A stretch of 64,000 nt of DNA, from NCBI RefSeq assembly GCF_000711695.1, contig NW_013546945.1:1-64000 (forward strand), read 5' to 3'. The stretch is from Tilletiaria anomala UBC 951 (Eukaryota; Basidiomycota; Exobasidiomycetes; Georgefischeriales; Tilletiariaceae). A program made the position numbers and the translations under genes. The notes under the pieces are model-generated. The model searched no databases, had not been told where the DNA came from, and saw only the letters and a list, made by a program, of their open reading frames with translations. Of the stretch, positions 11,272 through 24,790 are shown piece by piece (positions within the stretch are counted from its first letter, which is position 1; every line of letters starts with the position of its first letter).

Positions 11272-13055
11272 ATGGCCCAGGCAGGCATGAAGAAGCTCAC
11301 CGACGAGACCGCCATCGTCGTCCTCGGTGCATCGGGCGACTTGGCAAAGAAAAAGGTACGATTCCTCTTTCGCTTTTACCAGATTGATGGGCCTGCTGAC
11401 CCAACTGATCTCGCATACTCTGGCTTCTCGGAAGACTTACCCAGCCCTCTTCAACCTCTTTCGCCTTGACTTGCTTCCCAAGGGCACCTCGATCATCGGC
11501 TATGCACGCACCAAGATGGACCAGCCCACCTTCCACGGCAAGATCAGCCAGTACCTCAAGAATGTCGACAGCGACGAAGGCTCCAAGGCCAAGGCAGAGT
11601 TCCTCAAGCTCTGCACCTATCTGCCAGGTGCCTATGACGAAGATGCCGCTTTCAAAAACCTCAACAAGGAGATGGAGAAGATCGAACAGGAGCGTGGAGC
11701 ATCCGAAGCGCATCGACTCTTCTACATGGCTCTACCCCCCAACGTTTTTACTGTCGTCGCAAAAGGTTTGAAGAACAATTGCTACTCGCAGCGCGGCTCC
11801 AACCGGATCGTCATCGAGAAGCCATTTGGAAAGGACCTCGACACTTGCCGGGAGATGATGGGCGCACTCAAACCCCTGTGGAAGGAGGAGGAGACATTCC
11901 GCATTGATCACTACCTTGGCAAAGAGATGGTCAAGAATATTCTCATCATGCGCTTCGGCAACCCCATCATCGACGCCACGCTGAACAGCCAGTACGTTGA
12001 CAATGTGCAGATCACCTTCAAGGAGCCGTTCGGCACCGAGGGGCGCGGCGGCTACTTTGATGAATTCGGCATCGTTCGGGATATTCAGCAGAATCGTGCG
12101 TCCATCTGACATCTGGCGATCGTGCTTTTCTCTCTGCTTCGCGCTAACCTGACTGATCTCTCGCAGACCTGTCGCAAGTGCTGTCGCTACTCGCTATGGA
12201 GCGGCCGAAGACTTTTGGCGCCGAGGATATTCGAGACAGGAAGGTTGAGGTGCTGCAGCACGTTCCGGCGATCAAGGAGGAGGACGTGCTGATCGGCCAG
12301 TACACTGCCGCCAACGGCAAGCCTGGCTATAAGGACGACGACACTGTCCCCAAGGACTCAAACTGCCCAACGTTTGCCGCACTCACCCTGTGGATCAACT
12401 CGCAAAGGTGGAAGGGTGTTCCATTCGTGCTCAAGGCAGGCAAAGCCCTGGATGAAGCCAAGGTCGAGATCCGGGTGCAGTACAAGGATGCGCCGGGGGA
12501 TTTGTTTGGAAGCGACGCAAGCAGCAGCAGCAGTAACGACAAGAGCAGGCCGGCGCTCATCCGCAACGAGCTTGTCCTGCGCATCCAGCCGAACGAGGCA
12601 GTGTACTTCAAGATGAACGCCAAGGCGCCCGGTCTGGCCTTTGAGCCGCTGCCGGCGGATCTGGATCTGACATACAAGGACCGCTTCTCGGACGCGCGCA
12701 TTCCGGAGGCATACGAAGCGCTCATCCTCGATGCGCTGCAGGGCGACCACAGCAACTTCGTACGCGATGACGAGCTCGACGTCAGCTGGAAGATTTTCAC
12801 GCCCATCTTGCACGCCATCGACGCGGGCAAGCTCAAGAATGAGCCGTATCAGTATGGGTCCCGTGGTCCGGCCAGCCTGGACAAGTTTGTGGAAAAGTAT
12901 GGATTTCAGCGAGAGTGAGTCAATGGAAGCGCACGAGAAGGCCTTATTGGCTGCGGAGCAAGTTTGCTTACTTGGCCTACCATTGCTACAATAGCAACCA
13001 AGACTATGAGTGGCCAAAGACTAATGTGGCGCGCAAGCTCAGCGCTAAGCACTAG
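11272..13055 (+). CDS. ZWF1: Glucose-6-phosphate 1-dehydrogenase
   Basis: Four exons (11272-11355, 11435-12095, 12167-12914, 12995-13055) join in phase to 518 codons, the usual size for a fungal G6PD. The enzyme oxidises glucose 6-phosphate with NADP+ in the cytosol, the first step of the oxidative pentose phosphate pathway and a major NADPH source. The NADP-binding fingerprint GASGDLAKKK ends exon 1 exactly. EKPFG, the catalytic RIDHYLGKE and [22 protein letters not shown] follow, the last across the exon 2/3 junction. The last exon supplies the conserved tail NQDYEWPKTNV. If the last intron stayed in the mRNA, translation would end at 12918 without this tail. A run of Ser codons (AGC repeats) near 12520 sits in a surface-loop position. 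Confidence 0.96.
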
Positions 13056-13661
13056 CTCGAAGCTGTAGCTCGTTTCTGACTGTTAATCGCGAAGGAGTTG
13101 GGCAGGACCACCGCGCGCGCAGGTCGCGTAAAGATCTGAACGCAACACATGCACCGAAAAAGTCGATTTAGGGTGGGTATACTAACGAAGAGACGATGCT
13201 GCATCTGGTGTCAAGATTGCCCTCGCTTACGGGCGTATTGTAATCTCGTTGAACTAGACAAGTTGATCCCGACGCATTTTGATAGGCAGACATGCGGGCA
13301 GGAAGGATGGGAAGGACTGGCGACTTGAGAGGAGCAAAGCCAACGGCGTGGCTACGTAGTATACATTGCTGCTACGAGTGCAATCTCTATCACAAGCGGG
13401 GCCAGGCGTCCAATTTTGGTGTGTCGAAATGATAGAGACAAGCTCCTGATGTCCCCGAAATGCCGACGAGGCATCAGTACCTGCAAAGCGAGAGCGGGGC
13501 AGGCGATTGAACAGGAGCATGTGCGCAAGAACAGACGCAAGGCAAGTTACAAGGGAACGGCACAACAAGATGGAGTGATCAGGACCTGTGAGGCGTCAGC
13601 GTTCAGTCTCCCCACACTGTATATATCATCCGAAGGGCTCGCATAGCTTCGATCAAGGAAC
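13056..13661. other. Convergent 3' spacer between ZWF1 and PRMT1
   Basis: This holds the 3' untranslated ends of two genes that converge. No gene was recognised. A possible last PRMT1 intron (GTGAGT just inside the apparent stop, acceptor around 13590) would change only the final residue. Confidence 0.45.
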
Positions 13662-15056
<1,395 letters not shown>

Positions 15057-15450
15057 GTTGGTAGAAAAGCTTCTGAGCGTGCTGATTTCCTTATCCTATG
15101 TCCTCTTCCTGCCGGTTTGGACACCAACTGCTGCGTAAGGAGTGTCAAGTTGAAATATAGCGGGAAAGAAAGGTCTTCCTATCTGCGGGCTTGCAGTAGT
15201 TGTCAGTGTCGCATGGACAAAATGTTTCGCAGAGAGATAGAGGGCGAAACGGGAAAACTTTTCGAAAGTTGAGCGTCTTTCCACCCCCCCGACGGTGGCA
15301 GACAGAGCAACGGTCTTTGTCTAGTACAACGCTATGGTCATGGATGTCATCGCTGGTGGCTACAGGAGAGAAATGCATTTAGATTGTACTGGCGCTTGAA
15401 CATGCAGAGGAAGACTCTTCAGAGTACATTGTAAAAGTTCAATCGAAGAT
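15057..15450. promoter_or_regulatory. Bidirectional promoter region, PRMT1 / RPAP1
   Basis: This 394-nt gap between divergent start codons must carry both promoters. I see no clear TATA box and no gene. Confidence 0.5.
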
Positions 15451-18400
15451 ATGGCCAGCCTGAACCGGACCGACGGCAGCATCAGCCGTCAAAAGGTTCG
15501 GCCCAGCTGGTCGGAACTCGCCTCGTTCGACTTGCCTGACGAGGCCGAGTATAGCGGAAGTCATCCTCAGGACGACGATGGCTCAAGTGACCCGTACCTT
15601 CGCGCTGCGATGCGCAGAGCAGCCCTTAATGGGGCCGGACAAGAAGAAGATAGTGATATAGAATGGAGACCCGCAGCTCATGTTGTTCGAGGCAAGCCTC
15701 CTCGTGTTGGAAGCAGCAGGGATAAGGACCACAGAAAGGAGACCGCTGCGCTCTCCTCAACCCCAAAAGCTGCACAAAACGTGTCAAAGTTTGCGCAAGG
15801 TAAGCATTGCGGCTCTTTGAAGGGCTTTTCGAGGCATTCTGACAAGCCTTCCGATCACACATTTGTATTTCAGTCTCACCGATGACAGAAAATCAGAATG
15901 GGCCACAAGAAAGCACGCCTTCCAACTGTTCGGGCCCCAGTCCATCCCTGATAGGCTTCGTCACGGAGAGAAGTGCTCCGTTTCTGCCAGAATCCAAGTT
16001 CGCGGCGTCGCGATCACCGGCTTACCCTCTTGACTCGAAGAACCCCAAACTCAAGTCTGTTAAGGTACCAGACTCATTGCGAGCGGAATCAGGCGACGTA
16101 TGGCGCGATGAGAGTGGAAAGCCAATGAGTGCTTTTCGAAGAAAAAGGTTCATGCAGCAGGGTTATGCCAACAGTCCATTCATGGCGGACTCTTCAGGTG
16201 CAAGCAGGGCCAAGGCGATGGCGATGACGAAAGGGAAAGAACACGACCAAGAGGGGAACTGTGCTATGCAGCCCTCGAGCAAGGTCGAAGCCCGGCTGAC
16301 AGCACCGATCCAACGTGACGTGACTCGAGATCCAGGGGGTGGAGTGGACCCGGAGGCGATGCTCGCTGCGCTCAAAGATTCGATGGATTCTTCCCAAACC
16401 TCGCCCCGCGCCCCATTTCTAAAGTCAACAGACTCGGCTGACACAAGCGTCAGAGCCTCGGCCGCGGAAGTGCCTGGCGGTGCAGAAGCAGACATGCTTC
16501 GCAGCCTTTTTAAAGAGAATGCAGCAAAGGTGGCGGGCATGAGTGGCAAGGAAGTGCAAATGGAGTTGCAAAGCTTGGAGAAGACCTTCGGCAAAGAGCT
16601 GTTAGAGCGCTTTCGCGAGAGAAAGTCAAGAAAGGATCAAGCGGCGGTAGATCAAGGCGCTGCGTCTAATGACCTTATGGAAAAAGATGCATCACGACAG
16701 TCTTTCGCACCACTTGTCGCAAGGGTAGGGTCCACTCAGACTGCCTCGACGATTGAAGGGGCGTATCGAAGCCAGCCGGAGAGTGCGCGACCACTAGAGG
16801 TTTCGGCGGCACCTCAAGCAAACGAGGATCAGACTCACCATGATGGCCACCCTCATCATCACGCAAACATCCCCAACGCTTCTCCTTCGGAGCCACGCTT
16901 TACACTCGATGGCTTGGAGCTGCTTCCTGGCTCGTCGAGGCTTGCCTCTGCTGAAGCTGCAGGCGAAGCGCTTACGATCGACAGCATCTTGCAGCTGTGT
17001 CGCAGTACTGCGGCAGCTCAGAGGCGCTTGTTCTTCTGTGTTCTTGCCAGAGTACTCGAGCGACACCCTCCCCAATTGGAACTACCGGTCAAGGCCGAGC
17101 TGAGCAAGACATCCAATCAGGATGCAGCCTGGCGCGTGCTGGTGACCAAGGAAGTACACAGTCGAGTAGCGATTCTGGCTGCCTGGATGCTTGGCGATGC
17201 TGCGCGCAACATTCGAGAACATGTGTTGGAATGTCTCGTGCGCTCGCTGGAGTATCTGCCCTGCGCTCTCGCCGCACAATCAAACAGCAATGTCGAATGC
17301 AAGGCGAAAGCCAAAATCTCAAAGGAAGCAGAAGTGATACAGGAACTCCTTGGCCTTGGTATCGTCAGCAAGCTCGATGCACTGCTTGGCGATTTGCGCC
17401 TGTCCAGACGAGTGCCGCCCCAGGACAGCAACACACAGGAACAGACTTTTAAAGTGATCAAGTGGCTATGCGAATACGGCTTGCAAGGGTCGGAAGCCGT
17501 GCTTCAGGAGAAGCATCTCATCGGACGAATCATCTCCCACATCGATCGACCTTGGCCTCTGATTGAAGACGCCGATCATTTGCCTCAACCTTCAACGCAG
17601 ACAGATGCCCCTTCGCTCGAGGGATTGAGAGCTTTGGACGCATTGATTCGCGCGTCCCGCCGCTCTGCCGAAGTTTTGGCCTCAAATCAAAGGCTGATCT
17701 CAACGCTGATCCGCTTCATTAACATACAGCCAGAGCTTCCGCCGAGCGCAAACCAACATGGCAACTCCATCCTTCAACTCTCGCTGCAAATTCTGGCCAG
17801 CCTCGGACGTTATGGCCTTGCAACATGGCTTGCTGCGCTTCTCTGGAATACGTTGTCAAGGCTCATGGCGATGCTGCAGACCGCGAACGAACAATCATCT
17901 GAGGGCGCACAGTTAGATAGCTTGGAAGCAGCTTGCTTTAATCTGCTTCACGTCTGGACTGTCTGCGCTACAGACCCGCATGCCAGCACACCAGGAGGGC
18001 ACGACATCGTTTGGGACACGGTGAAGGATTGGCCTCGCTTCAGCTTGTTGGTGCTGCTGCGCCATGCGAAAAGACAATCCTCACTTTCACGCGGCGCCAC
18101 CCAGACCGTGAGCGCAGCGGCCTCGCATCTTGCTTCGGCTTTGCGCGGCGCTCGGCGTCATCCAGAAGCGTCACTCACGTTCTCGCTGTCAGGTGCCGAC
18201 AAAGACGAGATCGCAAAACTATTGGAGCAAGCTTCGTCGGCCGCACTTGTCGTTCTACATCAACTCTGTGTCGATCAGATTTTCAATAGTGTTGCAGCGT
18301 TGACTTTGGCAGATACCGCGGCCAGCGCCTTTGATGCTTCTTTTGGTTTGACACGCCTCCTCGACTCTTCAGGTCGTCAAATCGAAGCTGATTCAGCGCT

Positions 18401-19754
18401 AGCTGCGGAGTCCCTCGCCTGGCTTGCAAGGAGAACTTCGCAGCTAGGCATTTTTACAGCAATAAGACATTCCATCATAAGATTTGTGCGTGAGGAATCG
18501 CGGATCAATAGGTCCAAGCCTAGCATCGGTTTGCGTCTGTTGGCAAAACTCTGTCCGAATGAAGAGGCGGTCGCGCGACAAATAATCGACCAGGTGCTCT
18601 CAATATCTGCCCAAAAGGATATAATTCAACCTTTTTTCAAGGAAGCCTTGCGAAATCAAAGTGAGCTGCCTGCTTCACTGATCCTAGGCATCGAGCATCC
18701 GTCAGAGATCGCGACAGCATATAGCAGCAACGCACGATATCTTCCGATCCACCATGTGCAAGAAGATGCAGAGGCTTCTGAAGACTTCGACCCAGCGACC
18801 GGCGCACAGTTCTGGCGATGCCTAGGGAACCGGCTTCCACTTCGCCGAGATTGGCCTCTTCTTCCATTGGACGAGTTGATGCACAGTGGGAACAGCGCGG
18901 TCTTCAACCGTCCTGGCGCACTGCCGGCAAAATGGGACTACAACGAAAAGGACGTCGTCTTGGCTACTCTCTCCTTCGCCATCAGTTGCCTCCAGAGTTT
19001 TGAAGAGGACGTTGCTGATGGGGCTCCTAGCGCTGCAGAGCTTTGGCTCAGTATCATCAAAGTATTTCTGCTCGAGGGAAATGATGCATCGAGTGGGGCA
19101 GCAACTGGCGCTCTTACAGGCAGGGACCTCTTTCGAGATCCCGAAGTATCTGCCCAGCTAAAGAACCTTTGTGCACTGGCAAGCGCTTTAGAGACTTCTG
19201 AAGGTGACGACATTGAGAACGCAACGGCCCGTGTGTTCGGGCCAGACTTACCGTTCTTTCAACTCTACTCGGACTTGCTTGGTGTCTATGACGCCGTCTC
19301 ATTCGGCGATGCCACCTTTGCGCTTGCGGTCGTCCAACCTCTCGCTATGAGGTATTCTTCGGACTATCGCCGGCTCCTCTGGAATGATTTTGCACATATC
19401 CTGCCGACACTCAAGCTTGAAAGGAGAAACGCCAGTCCATTTGAACGTTTCTGCGAGCCTGCCGAGACGGACGTGACCGTGTTGGAACTCTATGCAGCTG
19501 CTCTCCTGTCCGGCCAGGTGAAGGAGAATCGGAACGACTTCCTGTTCGCCATCGCAGTCCACCATATCTCTGCTGCAATTTGGAAGGAGGCCCCCTTGCA
19601 GAAGAGCACATTCGTTCAACAACTGACAAAGATGATGTTCGCACAGGAGCGACATCGCGAGGTTGCTCGTAGCGTTCTCGAATGGGAGTGCGAGGAAAAT
19701 AGTCTGCAGAAAAGTGAAAGACAGCAGGCCCTGTCTCAGATTTTGGACAATTGA
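15451..19754 (+). CDS. RBA50: RNA polymerase II-associated protein 1 (RPAP1/Rba50 family)
   Basis: Two exons (15451-15799, 15874-19754) join in phase to 1,410 codons. The family helps assemble RNA polymerase II and bring it into the nucleus. Evidence is the early IGFVTER segment, an RPAP1_N-like helix around residues 323-372 (AGMSGKEVQMELQSLEK then ELLERFRERKSRK) and an RPAP1_C-like stretch from about residue 458 (RFTLDGLELLPG, then SILQLCRSTAAAQRRLFFCV). A long helical-repeat region fills the rest. At 1,409 residues it is the length of animal RPAP1 and far longer than yeast Rba50 (about 440 residues), so it keeps the C-terminal region that budding yeasts lack. It converges on TAF13 with 79 nt between stop codons. 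Confidence 0.85.
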
Positions 19755-19833
19755 ATGCGCTTGACGAGGTATGCTACAGAAATGTATGCTACAGTCCGAT
19801 CTATGAGATGCGACGCTCTTGGGGCTTTTTTAC

Positions 19834-20592
19834 TTATTCTTCCATGGCAGTCGGGCTACCACTGCGGCCCCTACCGCTCTCCCTTTCTTTCCCTTTGCCT
19901 TTCTTCGAGCCCTTTCCCGCTGTTTCAGCCGTAGATTTGCGACGCTTCGCTGTCCGCTGACTTTCTTCCGACTCGTCGGCAAGAGCATTTGTCTCGCTTT
20001 CCTTCTGCGGCTCAGCCATGCTTGACTGAGCTGCAGCCTCGGCGAAGAGGCGCTGCTGCTGCTCGGCTTCGTCCTTGGCGAATTGGTCGACGTCAAGTGT
20101 CTTCTTGGTCTGCTTGATCTGTGTGTCCATGTAGAGTAGCTCTTCCAACCTATTCAGCTTCTTAGGGTCCTTGCGCAGGGCGTGCTTGAAATCGTCGACT
20201 TTGACTTTGAGCCTGCCCACAGGAGGATATGATTGATCCACCTGAGGCACTGCGAGAGGCGATGGACGAGCTCGCATGCAGAGATCGATGAGAAAGTCGA
20301 TGGTCATCTCTTCGAGTATGGCGGCTGCTGCTGGATTTGGGTTGCGGACATCTCCAAAGGCATACATCATTTGATTGACTGAAAGCAGGCTGTGCCGCTC
20401 ATCAGTCCACGCACTATTTTGCCGTGGTACCGCTCAGACGCCATACTACGCACTCTCTTTGATAAAGCTGCCTCGTGGATTGAAGAGCCTCCGCCCTCTG
20501 CCATCCGCAGCTTCCCTGCCGCTAGTGCCACCACCAGCGCCATCGGTTGCGACGTTCGAAGTGCCTACGCGGGGAGCCGGCGTCCCGGCCAT
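19834..20592 (-). CDS. TAF13: TFIID subunit TAF13
   Basis: Two exons (20592-20454, 20378-19834) join in phase to 228 codons. TAF13 pairs with TAF11 by a histone fold inside TFIID, the factor that recognises RNA polymerase II core promoters. The histone fold spans about residues 40-135: GSFIKEINQMMYAFGD (across the splice), ILEEMTIDFLIDLC, then VDDFKHALRKDPKKLNRLEE. The N-terminal 35 residues are Gly/Ala-rich. Behind the fold is a tail of about 90 residues ending in Lys/Gly/Arg/Ser-rich basic sequence, longer than in yeast TAF13. The ATG at 20592 is the first ATG in frame before a plausible promoter. Confidence 0.92.
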
Positions 20593-20973
20593 CTTGCTGC
20601 AAAAATTTGAGCACCTACCGCTGGCTCTGCTCTCCCCCAAGCAGAGATCTGGACCTGTGCTGCGGTGACTGAAGCTCCGGAACGCGACTTGGGTTCATTG
20701 CATTGGCCCAAAGAGTTTTGAATGCATTTGACGTAGTAACACACATGCACCACGTTGAACAGGCTGGCGTTGGCAGCGAAGGCTTATTGGCTGCTGCGGT
20801 GCCGTGGAACCGCGGCGCGTGTGAAGTGCTTTCGCTTTCCGCCTCTCCATCACTATCCAGTTAACCATGTTCAGCTCTCATTTCACTTTCTTGCTTCAAT
20901 CGGCAGCGTACCACAGGCTGTGGGTTAGTCTTCGACACGAAAGTCTTGGAATCTGTCCAAGGCATACAGCACC
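20593..20973. promoter_or_regulatory. Bidirectional promoter region, TAF13 / NDUFS4
   Basis: This 381-nt gap separates divergent start codons. An inverted CCAAT box (ATTGG, 20786-20790) lies about 184 nt before the NDUFS4 ATG; CCAAT boxes bound by the Hap complex are common before fungal respiratory genes. The role here is inferred. Confidence 0.4.
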
Positions 20974-22104
20974 ATGGCCATGCTTCGTCAATCTAAGAGC
21001 CTGCTGGCACGAAGCAGCCTGCTACGCCCGACGGTGATGACGGCCTCGCGCGGTGTCAGCGTCTCGGCTTTTGTCGCCGAAGCATCCTCTTCCATCAACG
21101 CCAGCGTCAGCGTGACAGGCCCAGCGGGTCGGAACCTTGCAGCTGAACAGAAGGAAAGGCAAGAGCTCGCACATCAAGCCGAGATCGTTTCCGATGCTCC
21201 ACGTGAGTCAAGGCTGCCCCGGTCCATGACGCCTTTTGATGTGCTCCACGAGCGCTGAATCGAATGTCTTCCCCCGGCTGACTTCGTGTGTCCGTGGTCA
21301 TTTATATCCCTCAGACGAACTGACGCAGCGACCCGTGCGAATCTTCAAGCCAGCAAAGACTGCCAACTCGTCTGGCAAGGCTGGCACCAGCTTCTGGCGC
21401 ATCGACTGGGACATTCTGCAGGGATCAGCTCGGTGCGTGTGCTGATACCGCAGCCTGGATTGTGTTCAGGATGGAGAAACTTACTTCAAACTTGATCCTT
21501 CACTAGCTGGGAGAATCCTCTCATGGGCTGGGCCTCATCGTAAGTCGATTGTGGATCAATTATTTGTCTCCGTCCGCAAGCGTTGATATCCTGCTCTCCG
21601 CCTTCCTAATTCCCGCACAGTGGTGACTACATGCAAGGAACTTCCCTCAAATTCCGCACCAAAGAGGATGCGATTCACTTCTGCGAGAAGCAAGGTGCGT
21701 GCCCACAAATTCCCGGCCTGTCGATGGCCGGCTTCCATGCCGACCCACGATCGACAGTCACGCTGATATCCGAACTCATGCTTCCTCCCCCTACTCATTG
21801 AATATCAGGCTGGGACTTCTTTGTACAGGAACCAAAGTCTGCTCGTATTCCACCAAAGTCGTACGCTGCGTGAGTCCAGTACCGAACTTACAAAGTGGAA
21901 GGGACTGGGTAAGGCTGCAATTTTCTGACCTTCGCTCCTCTCCGCTTCCCTCTCATCGCTTGACTTGCTCAGAAACTATAACTGTGGGTCGGGAGGCACG
22001 ATAGATGAGCTTATGCAACTGTACAGACATGCTAACATTTGCTCGTCCCGAACTTTGTGCCTTAAGATTCTCCTGGCAAGCTCAAAGTCTACCACACCAA
22101 GTAA
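20974..22104 (+). CDS. NDUFS4: Mitochondrial complex I 18-kDa subunit NDUFS4
   Basis: Seven exons (20974-21202, 21315-21432, 21507-21539, 21621-21694, 21809-21869, 21973-21983, 22067-22104) join in phase to 188 codons. NDUFS4 is an accessory subunit of the peripheral arm of NADH:ubiquinone oxidoreductase, close to the NADH-oxidising module. The family core is complete: VRIFKPAK, WRIDWDILQG, RWENPLMGWASSGDYMQG, FRTKEDAIHFCEKQGWDFFV and the terminal PGKLKVYHTK. The N-terminus is a typical matrix-targeting sequence rich in Arg, Ser and Leu. Two exons are tiny: exon 3 of 33 nt and exon 6 of 11 nt (part of NYN). Every junction lands inside conserved sequence, so the chain is well supported despite the microexons. 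Confidence 0.95.
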
Positions 22105-23592
22105 ACACGCGCAGCCTTGCGTCACGCTCATGTGGGAGGATCCCTCAGCCGACATTTACGACAGTGCTATCCACTGCGAGCCCTGAAGGCTTCATGTTAG
22201 AAACTGTGCATACGCCACACAAATCGGGTGCAAGCCGTGCTAGATTGTACAGAAGCGCCTTCGACCTACAGAAGCTCCTTACCCCTTCCCGACTTCTCTG
22301 TCATATCCTCAGACGCCTACCGATCTGCCCTGATGAGGTTTCTATTGAGCGAAGTACTTGGATGACTTGTGCATCAGTCGTCCTGGCGCTGTGAGCCTTC
22401 CAGAAAATTATCCTGGAAAGTGGCGTGATCCTCAAATCTCTGTGGCTGGCTTGCTATCGAAAATCCAACCAGAAGGGAAGCTCGCAAAGAATGAGTTCCT
22501 TTAGAATCTCCGCCAGACGGCGGATCCAGGGCCGGGTTGAACAACTTTTTACAGACGTTAACGGAAGATGTAATGGGACTTTAGGTGGGAATCTTAATGG
22601 CGTGTTTTGAACTGGAGGGAAAGTCTCGGAGCTCCAGGGTTTTAAGAGTACAATCGGCTTGTAGGTCGTAGAATGAGCTTGAAACGACCTCCAAGGATGC
22701 TATAAAATATCTCGTCGAGATCAGAAGTTGTCGAAAACTGAAGGTGACTTCAGGTTACCCAGCCAGCCTGTCGCGCTTGATCAAGTACCCACTATTGGCG
22801 ATGGTGAGCGTTTACTGTTAGGAGACAGGATTTACAGATTTACAAGGAGTCCTTGCCTCCCACAACTCCATTAGAATCGGACATCATCTTGAATTTCTCG
22901 TTGGTACATCCACCACCATCTTTGTAGGAATGCCAAAGCTGATGACAACAAACTAGGAGTCAAGCAATATCCGGTTAGTGTTGCTTGACCTTCAAGATTT
23001 AGCCCTAGTTTTATCCGATAAAATCCGGGTTTTTAGCGTGTTGCCACAAACCCAAAAGGCTTTTCAACTCTGGCTTAAGCAATTCTCGACAAGGCTAATA
23101 TGCTTTGTCATCATTGACCCCCCCCCCCTTCTTTTTTCTCTGACATTCAACATTGCTGCCGCCTTTCCGCATATGTAGCCGTCTGTACCACTTTAGTAAC
23201 CCATGAATTCACGAACCAGCTACGGGCATGCTGCCTATATAAATACATACCAGGTACGGGGGCAGGAACGGCTCTCGTCATCTTGGGGCGAAGGCTGGAC
23301 GTGAGGGGTTCGTATATGTATATATTTTCGGTGTCTCATCCAGCTATGTATTCCTTGCTACATCTTTCCTCCTCTATTGCGGTTGACATCCTGCCACCTG
23401 CTCCCCTATCAGCCTGCATCACTCCATCCCTGATCGAGCTCCCTGCATACACCTGTTTACATGATCGCTATTTCATCTGAACGCTTGGACATTTCCTCGC
23501 AACCATCGCGAACGATTGCCAGCCAAGCGTGCGCACTCACCCACTCCCCCCTCTTTGGCGCTACTGCCACCCTCGCTGCGCCACAATAGACC
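22105..23592. other. Gene-free, lower-GC stretch
   Basis: No exon chain or conserved frame was found in nearly 1.5 kb. Base composition is visibly more AT-rich than in neighbouring genes, and the stretch includes a run of 11 C (23118-23128) followed by a T-rich tract. A signal-peptide-like frame from 23346 might be the decayed start of the lipase copy that follows. Confidence 0.45.
23118..23128 (+). repeat. Homopolymer run, 11 C
   Basis: Eleven consecutive C are followed by a pyrimidine tract (TTCTTTTTT) in non-coding DNA. Confidence 0.85.
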
Positions 23593-24790
23593 TTTGACCC
23601 TGCGTACACGGCTTCAACGTTCCAATTGCAAAACGCTATCACATGTTCTGAAGAGCTGGCCCGTCTAAAGCGGGTAGGGTCATCATTCTCGCCCTCCATG
23701 GCACGGGCACCGCCGGCTCTGAGAGCTGGGGCGCTGGTCTGTAGGGGACAGTCGTGCCGAAACTGAAGCCGGGTCTCGATCGTCTGCTGAGTTGATCTGC
23801 CTTACAGAACTGTCGCAGGGTCGCTGCAGGAGAAGAGGTTGCAAGTCCTGGGCCCTTCCATTGTCCACGCGTCTTCGGTGTCAAACGCGTCCCGATGCTT
23901 TTGTGCCCGCTCTTCTTACCCTGTACAGGTATGACAGACATTCAGGTTTCAGCCAAGGATATGGCTATCCAGTCCTTGGCAGAAAGGCCCAGTATAGGCA
24001 AGGTCAGCATATTCGCGCATAGTCAAGGCGCTCTGGATACGCAAGGGGCTCTGGGTAAGCATCCGCTGCATCTTACTAAAATACAGGTGCCCAGAGGTGG
24101 AGCTCCTAAAAGGTAAGACATATTGACGATCGGTTCGATCGCTTTCCTACCTTTCAATCCCATCAGACTGGTTACCTTCGACTCATTCTCTAGTAATTTT
24201 CGCTGTGTGAGGAGCTGGAAGAAGGCTGACGAGTAGTCAAAGACATGTTCGTAGCTCAAGCTGCTGATCTTGCTCTTTCATTTCTTAACAGGTACAACTT
24301 ACCTGATCTCCATGGGACTTCCACATTCCCTAGTGTTGAACACCATCACGTCAAATTATGCGACGGGAACGTCTGCCTCTCCGACGCCTTTCCAACAGTC
24401 CGGCAACTCGCACATGATCGCCTCATCGCAAAAGACGGGAGATACCGCACACGTACCCACTTCAGCTTCTACGTGATCGAAGATGAAGTCGCGCAGCTGG
24501 CAGCGGAGTCGAGCACGGTTCAGGGTGCACAAATTTCGAGCATCCAGAGCGTGTGCCCACTCCAGGTCAGGGACCACTTCATCATGATCATCGCACACCC
24601 TGCTGTACAGTTGATGTACGCGGCGATGATCAACAAGACGCTGTTGACCAGCCCGACTTTCCCGCTGAGCTTTGTGCGATGTGCCTAGATGGAAGCGTGT
24701 TCGACTAACGGTCCGTGATGCCATTCGCCAGTGCTGTCCTTCCAGATGTCCTCACAATGGCTACTGCTAACAGGGGCCCTGGCGAAGCTT
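23593..24790 (+). pseudogene. Decayed CalB-type secreted lipase, copy 1
   Basis: Pieces in different frames follow the order of Candida antarctica lipase B and relatives. They are FDPAYTASTFQLQNAITC (mature N-terminus), LHGTGTAGSESWGAGL (oxyanion region), MTDIQVSAKDMAIQSLAERP, then KVSIFAHSQGALDT with the nucleophile Ser of the GxSxG-like turn. FQQSGNSHMIASSQKTG and a block around 24470-24650 with IEDEV and VRDHFIMI follow; these match the Asp and His positions of the triad. An intron acceptor survives near 24291. At least three changes of frame or in-frame stops between the pieces have no intron explanation, so I call a pseudogene even though the triad residues can still be read. A similar remnant lies at 28.5-29.7 kb. 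Confidence 0.66.

Noticed and set aside
10513-11469. 318-residue open frame upstream of and overlapping ZWF1
   Set aside because: Low-complexity Ser/Thr/Arg-rich reading of a promoter and leader; it runs out of phase through ZWF1 exon 1 and its intron and has no conserved feature.
18116-18289. Short frames inside RPAP1
   Set aside because: Out-of-frame shadows of a continuous 1,293-codon exon.
22105-23592. Transposon or retroelement relic in the lower-GC gap
   Set aside because: No reverse transcriptase, transposase, terminal repeats or target-site duplications could be seen; only the composition differs.
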